64,000 bases of DNA from Ascarosepion bandense (GCA_037127315.1 JBBBDQ010001918.1:1441001-1505000), one strand, 5' to 3'. Counted from the stretch's first letter, positions 32,540 through 44,424 are shown. Notes: generated by a model from the sequence alone, not told the origin. Program-made: numbers and translations.

Positions 32540-33430
32540 CATTTCTGTTGTTTCAAATCTCTTCTTCATCTGTGAGGATATTGTTTAGCATTCACTGCTG
32601 TATAAGAGAACTGATATTACAAAGGGATGTGTGTTGTGGTGCAGTGGCTATCAGCTTGGAACAACAAATTGGCAAGACGAGTTCAAATTCCAGTTGAATT
32701 TCTTGCATTCACTTGTGTGCAAATACCCTTGGGAAAGGTATTAATCTGTCTCTTCCCTTCAGTTGTGGGTTAAATAACAGGACAGATTGGGTTCTATAGC
32801 CTTAGCTGGCAACCAATCTACCACAGAAAGTAATGGCAACCTACTGCGGGATAATCATCTGCCCAGTCAGTCATGTTTCTTTCAAGACATGATTGCCCAA
32901 GTATGTATCATGTATGGCACATAACAGTTCAGTACTCTTTTTGTTTCTAGTTCAATTTCTTAATACTTCACTTAGCTTTTGGAATGCATTTTTTCCTGAC
33001 CCAAAGACTCTTTAAATTTCAGTGACACACTTTTTGTCCCCAGTTAAAACACCAGATATTTACATTGTTGTACTTACTTGGTTTTTTGTATTTGTAGTTT
33101 GTATGTTGGGCTGTTTCTTTTTCTGACAGTAATGTTTTTTATCTTTTTGCAATTGATGTTTAGTCATTCCTTCTCATTGTCCTTCACTACCTTCTGTCGG
33201 AGTTCTTGTAGTTTTCCTACTGTGTCTGCTATCAACACTGTGTCACCTGCATATCTTATGTTGCTAAGATTATGGCCAATAATCTATCTTGGTAGGACTT
33301 CTAATTCTCTCAGAATTGTCTCATTATATAGGTTGAATAAGTCTGGCAAGATGACACATCCTTGTCTTACACCCTTAGTTTTTGATGATTGTAGAGCTGG
33401 CCACTTGTATCCAAGGATGCCTGTCTACAA
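32540..33430 (-). pseudogene. RTE-type LINE reverse transcriptase fragment
   Basis: Minus-strand reading at 33420-33100 gives GVRQGCVILPDLFNLYNETI and then NIRYAGDTVLIADTVGKLQE, the RT palm motifs of RTE LINEs. The catalytic YADD appears as YAGD. KAFQKLSEVLRN-like sequence follows nearer 32950. A tRNA SINE (32630-32945) separates this from 32540-32625, which matches 11860-11940. Stops are frequent, so it is inactive. Confidence 0.82.
32630..32945 (+). mobile_element. tRNA-derived SINE, full length
   Basis: Head GTGTGTTGTGGTGCAGTGGC, B box GAGTTCAAATTCC, CCCTTGGGAAAGGTATTAAT, GGCAACCAATCTACC and the TTTCTTTCAAGACATGATTG end. It interrupts an RTE fragment of opposite orientation. No clear target duplication. 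A short minus-strand SINE scrap lies just upstream at 32465-32540. Confidence 0.88.
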
Positions 33431-34149
33431 GTGCATCTAGCTAATCCCTGTTGCAGACGCCCGCTCAAGCACATTTGTGTTTGTTCAACATCCACAGAGT
33501 CCACCTGTGGTTTATACTGTTTATGCTGAGTGAAACTTGGTTACAGTTTCTAAGAAAGAGTGCCTTATCTAGCATGAACAACTGTCTGAAAAAAGCCAGG
33601 ACGTTTAAACCTTTGGTCATGATCAGTTGTAATTTTGTGCTAGCACAACCATCGATGACACCCAATCAATCCTGTCTACCCAACATCATTCACAACTTGG
33701 GTCAACTCATGGTATGGCTTTTCAGGCACTTCCCAAAGCTGGAATCACCTCCTCTGGATTGATAACATCAAATAATTTATCTTTCTGACAAATCAACCAG
33801 GTTAGGATTCAGGTTATAGTCAGAAAGCAAATATTCTAACTATCCAGCCACCAGCACATTTTCAATGATTAACTTTTGTATTTTGGCTCAACATTTGAAG
33901 ACTTGTTTGGGAGATAGGTTATTTTCAACAGCTGTAACACCTTTACCAACAACAAATGAAATTAATGTTTGATTTTAACAAAGCTAGCAACTTATGCAAT
34001 GATCCTCTAAATAATGAGTGACATTGTTAAGTAAAAAAATATGATGATTACCATCTGAAATTTTGGATGAATATGTCAAATCTGTGAATGTAGAAAGATG
34101 GAGTGGAAACAGGGAGAGTGAAAAAGAAAGAAACAAGTATTGTTTCCTT
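33431..34149. other. Unassigned intron sequence
   Basis: No feature recognised. The open frame at 33451-33762 has no domain and no splice context. Confidence 0.4.
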
Positions 34150-34350
34150 CATTAAGCCATGTCTGTTCAAGGCTCTCCACAACTCCATAGCTCTTAGTAA
34201 GGTTTGTCTTTTTTATCTCTGCAATCCATTTACACAAGCTCATTAAGTAGGTTACTCACTGCTTTTTGCTAGACCTTTAATATGTCTTGTGAGTGTCAGA
34301 TTCTCTGGGCCCTCTTTATATGTCCTAGAAATTTCAGCAGTCTCTAATTT
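34150..34350 (-). pseudogene. RTE-type LINE C-terminal scrap
   Basis: The minus strand carries the GACATATAAAGAGGGCCCAG, AATCTGACACTCACAAGACA and GAGCTATGGAGTTGTGGAGA blocks, matching the RTE tail at 7030-7335 and 47440-47660. Confidence 0.65.
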
Positions 34351-34427
34351 GAAACAATGTTCAAATTAAAGCCAAAAGACTTACCAATTTGCCAACAAAA
34401 AAAATATGATTAAATTCCTTCTGTGTG

Positions 34428-34428
<1 letters not shown>

Positions 34429-34469
<41 letters not shown>

Positions 34470-35200
34470 TACTTTATTTCTCTCATTTTCTTTTCTATTA
34501 TATCTTTGATTCTCTTCTTTTTTTCTCTTCTTTTCTTCTTTTAATTTCTTTATTTTTAGTAAATTTTGCATGGACTGAAAAGGTGTCATTGGCATTCCTA
34601 AACAGTTTGATCAGCTCTGAAATGACTAAAATGAAACTGATCAGCTCTGAAATGGCTTAACTTTAGGAATAAGATAAAAAGAGTTTCAGAGGTACCAAAG
34701 TCAAATGATCACTTTCTTACACTTTACCTATCACTCTTTATTTCTTTCTTTTCCTCTTTCTCTATTACTTTCATTTTTCTTCATTTCTCATTTTTTTTCT
34801 CTATTTCTTTACTTTCATTCTCTCTTTCCATGTCTTTCTCCTTTCATAATCACTCTCTTTCTCTCACCACAATTCTTTATTCTCTTTGTCTAATTTTCAG
34901 TTCTTTCTTTTTTAACCTGCAATCTTTCCTTTCTTTTTCTCAGTCCATATATGTCTATTCCTTTTTCACTTTTTATCCAATTCTAATTCTTTTTCTTTCT
35001 CACTATCATTACTTGCCCTCTCACTCGCCTTTTTTCTCTCATAGATTCCCTCCTTTCTCAGTCCATAGCTGTCTCTATTCCTTTCTCTCTCCTTATCCTG
35101 TTCTTTTATGCTTTCTTCTAATTCTCACTCCATCGCTACTCATCCTCTTTCTCTCTTTCTTTTTCTTTCTAGCTTACACCTTTCCCTTTTTTCTCACACA
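34429..35200. repeat. (CT)n and long polypyrimidine tract
   Basis: A clean CT run at 34429-34466 is followed, with a gap near 34560-34700, by about 450 bases of T/C-rich sequence at 34725-35195. The long serine/phenylalanine/leucine open frames here are by-products of this composition. Confidence 0.9.
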
Positions 35201-35857
35201 CTTAGAATAACTTTGAAATAATTTGAAATTCTATCAAACATTCACATAATGTCAAATCAGACATTTTTTTTGCAGTCCCTTCCACACATCCGATTCACCC
35301 ATGAGAGCTAAATGAAATTATCCAGGAAAAAAAACAAAAAAACAAAAAAACAAAAAATAGAAAAATAACACACTTCAAAATAGATAACCCCTAAACGCAT
35401 TCCTAAATTAGATTATCAGGCACATCAACTGATAGTTGTCTTCCAAATTTTCAAGAGCTAAAGACCAAAATATTGACAAATTCAAAACCAGACATTTTTG
35501 GTCAAAGAAAAAAAAATTCAAATGCAGACATGAAATAAATGAAATTATACATGCCATCACTGACATTATCCACTTTTTGTGTGTGTGAATGTGCTTCAAT
35601 ATTTAAACATTGTGAGTAGTGAAGATTTTACAAGTGCAGGTTGGCCATCATCAATCTAGTCATCAGTAATCCTGTTTAATAATTGATCTAGTAGTACTTT
35701 ATACAAGAGTACTTTCAAAATTTGTGGGGTGCCACACATGTCACTACTGTTTGGTACATTTTTATTATAACCTAGTGATATTCAGTCTCACTGGTTACAG
35801 GCATACTCAGAAATATCTAAACAGCCAGCTGTATACAATCACTTTCATAGATTTACT
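35201..35857. other. Unassigned intron sequence
   Basis: Short A-rich runs at 35325-35360. Otherwise nothing recognised. Confidence 0.45.
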
Positions 35858-36562
35858 AGCAGTATAGCCCAGTATTGCTTGGGTGTAATGAAAGCTTTAA
35901 AACTAATCCATGGTCCTGGAGCTCAGACTCTCTGAACGTTGGCACGAAAGACTAAAAAGCAGTAGTTGTTTCCAGTTAAAGCGGAAATGTAGACTGAAAG
36001 AAAAATGAGTGGATGTAAGTCAAAGTTTGATTTCCTGGTATCAATATCAAATAAGTTTTTTTTCATCGTAAACTGAATTTTGAAGACTAAATAAGTCCTG
36101 TGAGTAAATGGTATCATGGCTGAGACTAAGAACTACAATTATACCTACTTAGAGCCAAACCCGAAGCAAAAACTAAAATAAAAGGGCTGAAAAAAATATA
36201 GATATACAGGCAGATAAACAGACACACAAAAACATCTTGCCTTTTATATATACATATATAATCGATTTTCTGCACTATTGTAAGAGCTGCAACCTTGAAA
36301 ATTCTGAACATCGTTTCTTATGTCTTTGTCTATGAGTGTATCAAATTTGATTAAAATCGCACCACTCCTTCTATAACCCAATGTTTTTGATTATTGATTT
36401 TCAATATTTATCGGGGGTACCTCAACACAAAACCTAGCTAAGAACACTCGCAGACGCTTATAGTACAACTGTGTAAATTTTCAAGAAAATCGGTTCAGCC
36501 ATTTCAGAGTCTATAGATAATGGATACACACACAAAGTTCCATTTATAAATAAGTTTAGATA
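35858..36562 (+). repeat. Dispersed repeat D1, long copy
   Basis: The head CTAGCAGTATAGCCCAGTATT then GCTTGGGTGTAATGAAAGC is at 35858-35935. An unrelated stretch follows, then CAGATAAACAGACACACA, a short TA run and the AATCGATTTTCTGCACTATT body through AAAATCGGTTCAGCCATTTC to about 36562. The insertion near 35935-36170 is unassigned. Confidence 0.8.
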
Positions 36563-36999
36563 GTTAAAAATGGCTTTGAGTGAATGAAACATGTAGGTCT
36601 TAGAAAAAAATAATCCTTTTTTCAAGTCTTGTAGACTTGAACTACAGAACCACAAACAAAGAACTGTACCAAATAACAGAAACTTTCAACAGCAGCAACA
36701 ATTAAAATGGATATGTCACTGGAAGAGAAAATAACCAAGACGTTGTCGTTCCATGCTACTTAAAACAAAAGGTTAAGAAGGAAATCCCCATCAATCCAGG
36801 AAAAAATGATAATACTTAATGAACTTGAGAAATCAATTTTAACACAAAAAATTATAAATTTCAACCCAAGATAGCACTGGCTGTTCCATCAATGTATGCC
36901 AAATATTTTTTAATATTATTCTTACCATGGCTCCAATGAATAAAGGGATTGCTTTTCATGGTGTGAAGTGCAAACATCATATATTGTTCCTAAGTTAAA
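36563..36999. other. Unassigned intron sequence
   Basis: No feature recognised. Confidence 0.45.
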
Positions 37000-37990
37000 A
37001 AGTTTTTGTTTTTTTTTTCATTTGAAAATCACTCCACCCCAGGCTTACAGCCTATCATGTTGAATACTCTGATTCTCGCTTGATCACCTAAGTTAAGCAA
37101 TGTTGAGCCTGGTCAGTACTTAGATGAGTGACCACTTGGGAAAACCAGGTGCTGTAAGTGTTTAGTAACGGATGTGCATGCTTACAGCTATATCACGTTG
37201 AATACACCAGTTCTCACTCAATCACTGAAGTTAAGCAACGTTAAGCCTGGTCAGTACTTAGATGAGTGACCGCTTGGGAATATCAAGTGCAGTAAGCGTT
37301 TAGTGACAGATATGTTGTGGTGCAGTGGATATCGCCTCAGAAAAAGAATTTGGTGAGCCAAGTTCGAATTCCAGTTGAATACCCTGACACCCTTGGGAAA
37401 GGTATTAATCCATCCCTTCTTTCCAGTTATGGTTTAAATAACAAGGGTAGGACTTGGGGACCCTGCTCTTAAAAAAACAAAAAAAAACAAATTGCAATGA
37501 ATCTTGATACTCGAAAGGAAAAAAGTATCACTAGACACAAAACTTATATAAAACAACGATAAATTGTTGAAAGAAAAAAGGTATTACCAGCAATAAAAAA
37601 AAATTAATTGGCAATAAATGACTTGCCGAAGTTGATATGCCATAAAAACAAAACAACCAACCAACATTCCACCCCAAGCAAGGAAACAAAGCCACTACAA
37701 TGTATGGGATTACTGAGTGTGAAAGAATATAAGAAAAAAGTAAACATTATTAAGGAAATAGAACAATAAATGAGAAAGAATTAAGAAAACAGAAGATAAC
37801 AATTGAAATTATGTTTAAATTTTTGAAGATCAGAGTTGAGTGGAAAACAAAAAGCTGGAAAAGAGTTCTACAATTGAAAAATGCAAAAGAAAAAAACTGT
37901 TTGCATAGAATTGAAAGTTACATTTAGCCATTTTAACTGTAAAATGATAAGACCTTGCTGCCAATCTAATTGCTTTTCTATGCTAGTAGA
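37000..37990 (-). pseudogene. LINE-A 3' region, split by the double-5S SINE
   Basis: Minus-strand LINE-A tail at 37668-37990, with the terminal piece at about 37010-37041 on the far side of the SINE 37042-37667. TCCACCCCA occurs on both sides. The coding part is heavily decayed. Confidence 0.75.
37042..37667 (+). mobile_element. 5S-5S-tRNA composite SINE
   Basis: Two 5S rRNA-like domains in tandem (about 37042-37160 and 37180-37300, period 137 bp including a linker) precede a tRNA SINE. Both carry the 5S internal-promoter region (AAGTTAAGCAATGTTGAGC and CAGTACTTAGATGAGTGACC). The tRNA head TTGTGGTGCAGTGGATATCG has B box AAGTTCGAATTCC. The tail ends AAAACAACCAACCAAC, identical to the copy at 11115-11616. 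A 9-bp TCCACCCCA duplication flanks it within LINE-A. Confidence 0.88.
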
Positions 37991-38030
37991 GCATAGGCCC
38001 TTGATGACCCCACTCTATTCTGGGCTAGAA

Positions 38031-39366
38031 TAGTTGTTGATGCTTTTATAACTTGTCTTTCTTACAAGGAGGGGTGTTAACCCTGCACAAACCCCTTTAT
38101 CTTCTGCATAAGGTGGTTTCGAATTCAGAACTTTTCCTTCTCCTAGACTAGTTACCACCCAAGGCTACAGAACCCAAACTGTCCTGCTATTTACCCATAG
38201 TTGTTGATGCTTTTATAACTTGTCTTTCTTACAAGGAGGGGTGTTAACCCTGCACAAACCCCTTTATCTTCTGCATAAGGTGGTTTCAAATTCAGAATTT
38301 TTCCTTCTCCTAGACTAGTTACCACCCAAGCCTACAGAACCCAAACTGTCCTGCTATTTACCCATAGTTGTTGATGCTTTTATAACTTGTCTTTCTTACA
38401 AGGAGGGGTGTTAACCCTGCACAAACCCCTTTATCTTCTGCATAAGGTGGTTTCGAATTCAGAATTTTTCCTTCTCCTAGACTAGTTACCACCCAAGGCT
38501 ACAGAACCCAAACTGTCCTGCTATTTACCCATAGTTGTTGATGCTTTTATAACTTGTCTTTCTTACAAGCTGGGGTGTTAACCCTGCACAAACCCCTTTA
38601 TCTTCTGCATAAGGTGGTTTCAAATTCAGAATTTTTCCTTCTCCTAGACTAGTTACCACCCAAGCCTACAGAACCCAAACTGTCCTGCTATTTACCCATA
38701 GTTGTTGATGCTTTTATAACTTGTCTTTCTTACAAGGAGGGGTGTTAACCCTGCACAAACCCCTTTATCTTCTGCATAAGGTGGTTTCGAATTCAGAATT
38801 TTTCCTTCTCCTAGACTAGTTACCACCCAAGGCTACAGAACCCAAACTGTCCTGCTATTTACCCATAGTTGTTGATGCTTTTATAACTTGTCTTTCTTAC
38901 AAGGAGGGGTGTTAACCCTGCACAAACCCCTTTATCTTCTGCATAAGGTGGTTTCGAATTCAGAACTTTTCCTTCTCCTAGACTAGTTACCACCCAAGGC
39001 TACAGAACCCAAACTGTCCTGCTATTTACCCATAGTTGTTGATGCTTTTATAACTTGTCTTTCTTACAAGGAGGGGTGTTAACCCTGCACAAACCCCTTT
39101 ATCTTCTGCATAAGGTGGTTTCGAATTCAGAACTTTTCCTTCTCCTAGACTAGTTACCACCCAAGGCTACAGAACCCAAACAGTCCTGCTATTTACTCAT
39201 AGTTGTTGATGCTTTTATAACTTGTCTTTCTTACAAGGAGGGGTGTTAACCCTGCACAAACCCCTTTATCTTCTGCATAAGGTGGTTTCGAATTCAGAAC
39301 TTTTCCTTCTCCTAGACTAGTTACCACCCAAGGCTACAGAACCCAAACAGTCCTGCTATTTACCCA
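38031..39366. repeat. Eight tandem units of exactly 167 bp
   Basis: Units start at 38031, 38198, 38365, 38532, 38699, 38866, 39033 and 39200, each with TAGTTGTTGATGCTTTTATA. They differ at only a few positions. Part of each unit (CCACCCAAGGCTACAGAACC then CTGTCCTGCTATTTACCCAT) is the middle of a minus-strand tRNA SINE, and SINE sequence continues after the array to about 39490. The rest of the unit is not recognised. Confidence 0.95.
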
Positions 39367-39490
39367 TAGCTGTTGGGGGGAGAGAATAGATTGATTCAGG
39401 CGTTTCTCAAGGTATGAATTAAGCATGTAAGTGAATGTAATGAACTTGGCCCTCTGATTCTTCAATCCAAACCACTAACCATTCCTTCAC
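39367..39490 (-). mobile_element. tRNA SINE remainder next to the 167-bp array
   Basis: Continues the SINE reading from the last array unit: CATAGCTGTTGGGGGGAGAG, then AGGCGTTTCTCAAGGTATGA and AAGTGAATGTAATGAACTTG. The head is decayed. Confidence 0.65.
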
Positions 39491-39769
39491 CATCAATCTA
39501 ATACTGTGCTCAAATTCATAAAGTAACATTGATGAAAGTTCATTCAAACAATTACCATGAAAACATTTATGAATACCTTAACACAATTCTCAAGTCTCAC
39601 AACAGCCAATGACAACTTCTTCAACATTATATATTTTTCTGCTTTCCTCCTTTTTTGAAATATATCACTGTTTTGATTCAGAGCCTTATACATATTCATC
39701 AATTTACATATTCTTCTATCCATCTCTTCTAAGTCCATATACTTTCAATTCTCGACAAAATATAAAGAA

Positions 39770-40236
39770 GGATCTGCAATATAATCGGTTCTGACTTGGT
39801 ATCTCGACTTCAGTCAGCTTCTCACTAACCTGACTTGGTTACCCTCTGTTTTTTCTGCAAATATTTTCATAGCATTCGCTCTGAAGAGCTTTTTTCCCTG
39901 GTGCCCTGTCCACTTGAATTTAAATGTGCTACTAGATTGGTATGTAGGTCCCACCATTTTACCATTGAAATAGTTAAATGCAACCGCCACTTCTACTTTA
40001 ACAGTTTTTCTTGCACTTCCTGCCTGTGGTACTCCCTTCCATTTACTTGCTTTCTTGATAGCTATAATCTCCAAAAATTTAAATGCAATTTCAATTGCCA
40101 TCTTCTATCTTCTTGAATCCCATTCATCTTTTGTCCTTTCTTCAATAACCTCTGTAACCAGTCTTTTCTCTCACTGCAATCCCTTATAAATTAATAGCAG
40201 CCCCACCTTGCTTGGGGTGAAATGATTAAAAAAATC
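39770..40236 (+). pseudogene. LINE-A 3' region
   Basis: Frames encode FCKYFHSIRSEELFSLVPCP and LEFKCATRLVCRSHHFTIEI, matching the 28.7-29.2 kb copy, then the SFSCTSCLW end. It closes with TTGCTTGGGGTGAAATGATT and A-rich sequence. Confidence 0.82.
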
Positions 40237-40807
40237 AAAGAATGCTACAGATTAGCGTAACAGACAGATTGCCCATGATATATGCACCATTTAGTTGTTT
40301 CAAGATTTTTCCTTATATGTCTGAAAAGAATCACAACTTTCTTTCATTTCAATATACTTCAGATGGTTGGCCTGTCAAATGCCAAGATACTTATCGTTCT
40401 CTTCTACTTTTAAAGATTTCATGGCTTTTCCATCTAATAATTGTATTCCCTTGAATTCAACTCTTTCTCCTCCCTTGATATTTAGGGTGGCACATTTGTT
40501 AACGTGGAATTGCATCTCAATTTCTTCATGGAAACTGCACTACCTGAATCTAGAGCCCTTTCACACCTATCATACAATTGCAAATCATCCATGAACAGTA
40601 AGTGGTTCATTTTTGTTTCCCAATGCTAGTAAATTTATAGCCACCCTCTTTACTCTGTAGAAGAGAGTATATCGATAGGATTAGATACATAAATCTTTGT
40701 AGTGTTGTCTTTGTTCAAAATGGCCAAGAATTAGGAAGTCTATAGTTAGATAGAATATTGAAGGAACAGAAAATGAGGTAGAGGAAACAAGAAAAGGTTT
40801 ATTAAAT
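40237..40807. other. Unassigned intron sequence
   Basis: May include RTE-like scraps near 40330-40620, too diverged to call. Confidence 0.4.
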
Positions 40808-40985
40808 ACTAGCAGTATAGCCTGGCATTGCTCGGGTGTAATGAAAGCTTTAAAACTAATCCATGGTCCTGGAGCTCAGACTCAGCCTAAAGAATATTTG
40901 TGTGAAGTTTGGTGAAAATCGGATAATGTGAATTTGTATAAAGGACATACAGACAGATAAACAGACACACACACAAACATCTTGC

Positions 40986-41029
<44 letters not shown>

Positions 41030-41338
41030 CAATTTTCTGCACTATTGTAAGAACTGCAACCTTGAAACTTCTGAATATTGTTTCTTATGTCTGTTTATGA
41101 GTGTATCAAATTTGATTAAAATCGGACCACTCCTTCTATAACCCGATTTTTTTTATTATCGATTTTCAATATTTATCGGGGGTATCTCAACACAAAACCT
41201 AGCTAAGAACACTCGCAGACACTTATAGTACAACTGTGTAAATTTTTAAGAAAATCGGTTCAGCCGTTTTGGAGTCTATAGGTAACAAACAGACACACAT
41301 ACACACAGAGACAAAGTTCCATTTATAAATAAATTTAG
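40808..41338 (+). repeat. Dispersed repeat D1, most complete copy
   Basis: From CTAGCAGTATAGCCTGGCAT and GCTCGGGTGTAATGAAAGC through AAGTTTGGTGAAAATCGG, CAGATAAACAGACACACA, a TA run at 40990-41027, the TCAATTTTCTGCACTATTG body, and ATTTATAAATAAATTTAGAT. It serves as the reference for the family, about 530 bp including the microsatellite. Confidence 0.85.
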
Positions 41339-42429
41339 ATTCCCACACAGAATGAAAATACTTAAGTAACCTCAAATATTACTCAAATCCTTCTTTACTG
41401 TGGTGACTTGCTATATTTATAAGTAGGAGCAGTCCACTGTCACAGCAGTAGGGGAGAGAAGGAAGTATGCTGAGTCCTACTCTACAACATGAAGAGGTAA
41501 AAAATAGTCCCCTTGGAGAAAAATCTATTTTATTGTTACTACAACTAATAAAAACATCTATCTTATTATTACTACCACTATTGTAAAAAATACTTTGCAA
41601 CATACTAGTGACAACATTCATTGGTGGTACTGACCAATATTAAATCAAACATTCTGACCATTTCAGTAAGGAGTATGAAGAGAGAATTTTGTGGAATCTT
41701 TTTAGGACCTGGGCGATATTTATTGAGTCATTTTTTAATAGGCCTTGCATACCATAAGAAGATTAATATTATTTTTATTTAATTTTTATAAATTTTCTTT
41801 TTGCAAAATGTTTTACCAGTTCCAAAATTATCTTTTAATATAAATACTATTATTTTTGGAACTGGATAAAAAATGTTTGAGCTGATGGGTAGGTGGGAAT
41901 GATAGAACATTCATTCCAATTATATTCAGCTAGAAATAACTACCCCACACCCTAAAGTAATGGTGGAGGTGTGGAGATCCCCTCATTAAACTGTCCATTG
42001 CTACAAGTCCAGAACAGAAAAGGCTTAAGAGACAAAAGAGGATAATTTTTCCTTCACTGACCAGTCCTTATGGTGCCTTTTTTGACATCTATAAATTCAT
42101 TTGTACTTTTCTGGGGGGGAAAAAAAAGGCACTGATCCCTGACCTTTGGGATGATAAAAAAATTGCAGGAATAATATTGGTCTCCCAAGCATGGATTCAG
42201 ATTCAAATACAGTTAATTATGGATAAATATCAGTCAGCTTTACCAATCTTGAAGCATTTTCATCTTGAGGAGAAACAATTATGTATATGCACACATGTAA
42301 AGAATATAAATGGTTACCAGAACTAACAGGCTGATTCCTAAGAGAAATGAATTTAGTGCTCCATTAGTGTAAGCTTGTGTCAGACTAAATACATAATGTT
42401 ACCTTACAGAGACATTAATGAATTACACA
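41339..42429. other. Unassigned intron sequence
   Basis: No recognisable feature. Confidence 0.45.
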
Positions 42430-42755
42430 TATGTGATTCACACTCCACCCATGTCTATTGAACAGGTGAAGAGGCTCATCCCTTCTTCCCTGTTTAGGAT
42501 GTGGTTTCCAATTTTCTATTTTCCAATCTTTTCACTCCTTTTTTTTTTTTTTTTTCAATTGGAGTAGATAGACTAAACTATAGCCTGGTTCACACTCCAC
42601 CCACGTCTATTGAACAGGTAAAGAGGCTCATCCCTTGTTCCCTGTTTAGGATGTGGTTTCCGGTTTTCTCTTTTCCAATCTTTTCACTTTCACGTAGCCC
42701 CCTGCACATCAGTGGCGTTACCGCCTTGCTCGGGGTGATATGATTAAAAAAAAAA
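42430..42755 (+). mobile_element. SINE-B, tandem partial plus full copy
   Basis: Two heads beginning TTCACACTCCACCCA at about 42437 and 42590. The first lacks the 3' tail and ends in poly-T. The second is complete to TTGCTCGGGGTGATATGATT and poly-A. The tail is shared with LINE-A. Confidence 0.85.
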
Positions 42756-42934
42756 TACATGAGTCTGTTTATATGAGGTCTATAGTGAGACAGTTGCTAT
42801 GGTAACAGTATGCAAAATGTGAAGTCACTTAATACTGACTGGACCTTAAACTATATTGCACAAGTTATAACATTCTCACTCATTTCTGTTATTTCTGGCA
42901 GTAGTTGGAAGGAAAGTGTATAGAGCATGATCTA

Positions 42935-43262
42935 TGTCACCACACCACAGAGGTTACATCAATGACCATGGCTTCTGCAGACGTTTTTGGCCAAGCACAA
43001 CATTTCCTGGGTCTGACAACCATACACCCTTGATCTCACTCCCTTGTGACTTTTTCTTCTTCAAAAATGAAATCCTACTTGAAAGGAACAAGATTCCAAA
43101 ACATCAAGAAAATGCAAAAGAAGCAGCTGCTTGTGATACTCCAAAAAGAGTTCTGGAAATGTTTCCATCAAGGGAAATAACACTGGATAAAGTGTGTGGC
43201 TTCAGAAAAGGACTACTTCAGAGGAGATTAAATGCTGAATTGATATATGTCGTATTATTTTA
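42935..43262 (+). pseudogene. Mariner-like transposase, C-terminal remnant
   Basis: Around 42990-43090 the frames give LAKHNIS, then after a stop and frameshift a SLPCDFFFFKNEILLERNKI stretch like the SPDLAPCDFFLF region of mariner transposases. The remaining open sequence to a stop at about 43262 has the length expected for the C-terminus. Upstream catalytic parts are missing. Confidence 0.55.
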
Positions 43263-43794
43263 AGCACCAGTTCTGAAACTTTTCAATCAGATATATATAA
43301 AAATATTAAAAAAACAATAGATTAGAGATGCTAAATATAATGTCAATCACCTAAGTGACAAATTTTATATTTCTATTAATTCTCTCTCTCTTAGGTTTGT
43401 CACTTAGCTGATTATTGTTAAGAGTTTTGTACACAGACCCTCCGGGGAATCACTCCATCCACACATCAGGGAATGTCAGCAATTAGCTGCTTATAATTTT
43501 GTTTTACTTTTCTTGCTTTTAGGCACTTTTGATTAGTGCAAGTCCCTCACCCCTAGTGTGTGTGTGTGTGCATACCTATCTGCATGTATGTGTAGAATGT
43601 CCTTGTTATTTGTTCTTTTCAGCATTTATTTTTAACTTTACACTCACCCCTTGACCTTCCATCACTTTTTCTCTTTTTTTTTCAATTATAGTCAAAATGA
43701 CTTCCGATTTTCTAGACATATACTGTCATTGTTAATTCTCGAACATTATATACACACACACCAAAATCACAAAAGAATAACATTTTTTTAAAAA
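43263..43794. other. Unassigned intron sequence
   Basis: Short TG and CA runs only. Confidence 0.45.
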
Positions 43795-44190
43795 TCAGTT
43801 CACCCCAAGCAAGGCAGGGCTGCTACTAGTGTGCAGGGGGTTACAATGAGAGAAAAGACTGGGTACAGGGAGTATTAAAGAAAGAATAAAAGATGAACGG
43901 GATTCAAGAAAATACAAGATGGCAACTGACATTGCATTTAAAATTTTAGAAATTGTTACGATCGGGGAAACAGGTAAATGGAAGAGATTTCCACAGCAGG
44001 AAGTGCGAGAAAAGTGACTGTTGGAGTAGAAGTGGCGGTTACATTTAACTATTTCAATGGTAAAAAAGTGGAACCTACATGCCAACCTAGTAAGTGCGCT
44101 TAAATCCATGTAGTTGCAGCACCAGGGAAAAAAGTTCTTCAGAGAAGTTGCTATGAAAATATTTGCAGAAAAGACATATTTTTGGGAAAA
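43795..44190 (-). pseudogene. LINE-A 3' region
   Basis: Plus-strand reading starts CAGTTCACCCCAAGCAAGGC, the LINE-A terminus, and continues through GTGTGCAGGGGGTTACAATG. The minus frame gives ALTRLACRFHFFTIEIVKCN and FYSNSHFSRTSC. Confidence 0.82.
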
Positions 44191-44424
44191 ATGTATGGCA
44201 AAGTGGAAAAAGTTTTTTTGTGATGAGTTTCATCCTTAGGACTTCATTGAACTAAATTTATTATGTTAGTGCAACTAAACATTATACACAAACAAGGGAT
44301 GCAGGGAATTTAAAATTTTAAAAAAATTTTCCCCAATACTGTTCTTGATATACAAAAATATAAATTGTAATCTCATGTATGACTACCACTTTTTTACTGA
44401 CATGAAATGGTAAGATTATATCAA

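Noticed and set aside
34705..35210. Long open frames in the 34.7-35.2 kb region
   Set aside because: Low-complexity Phe/Ser/Leu translations of a polypyrimidine tract.
38031..39366. CRISPR-like direct repeats
   Set aside because: Contiguous 167-bp tandem units without spacers in an animal intron; a satellite-type array.
42935..43263. 109-codon open frame as a host gene
   Set aside because: The SLPCDFFFF stretch and the frameshifted LAKHNIS upstream fit a mariner C-terminal remnant better.
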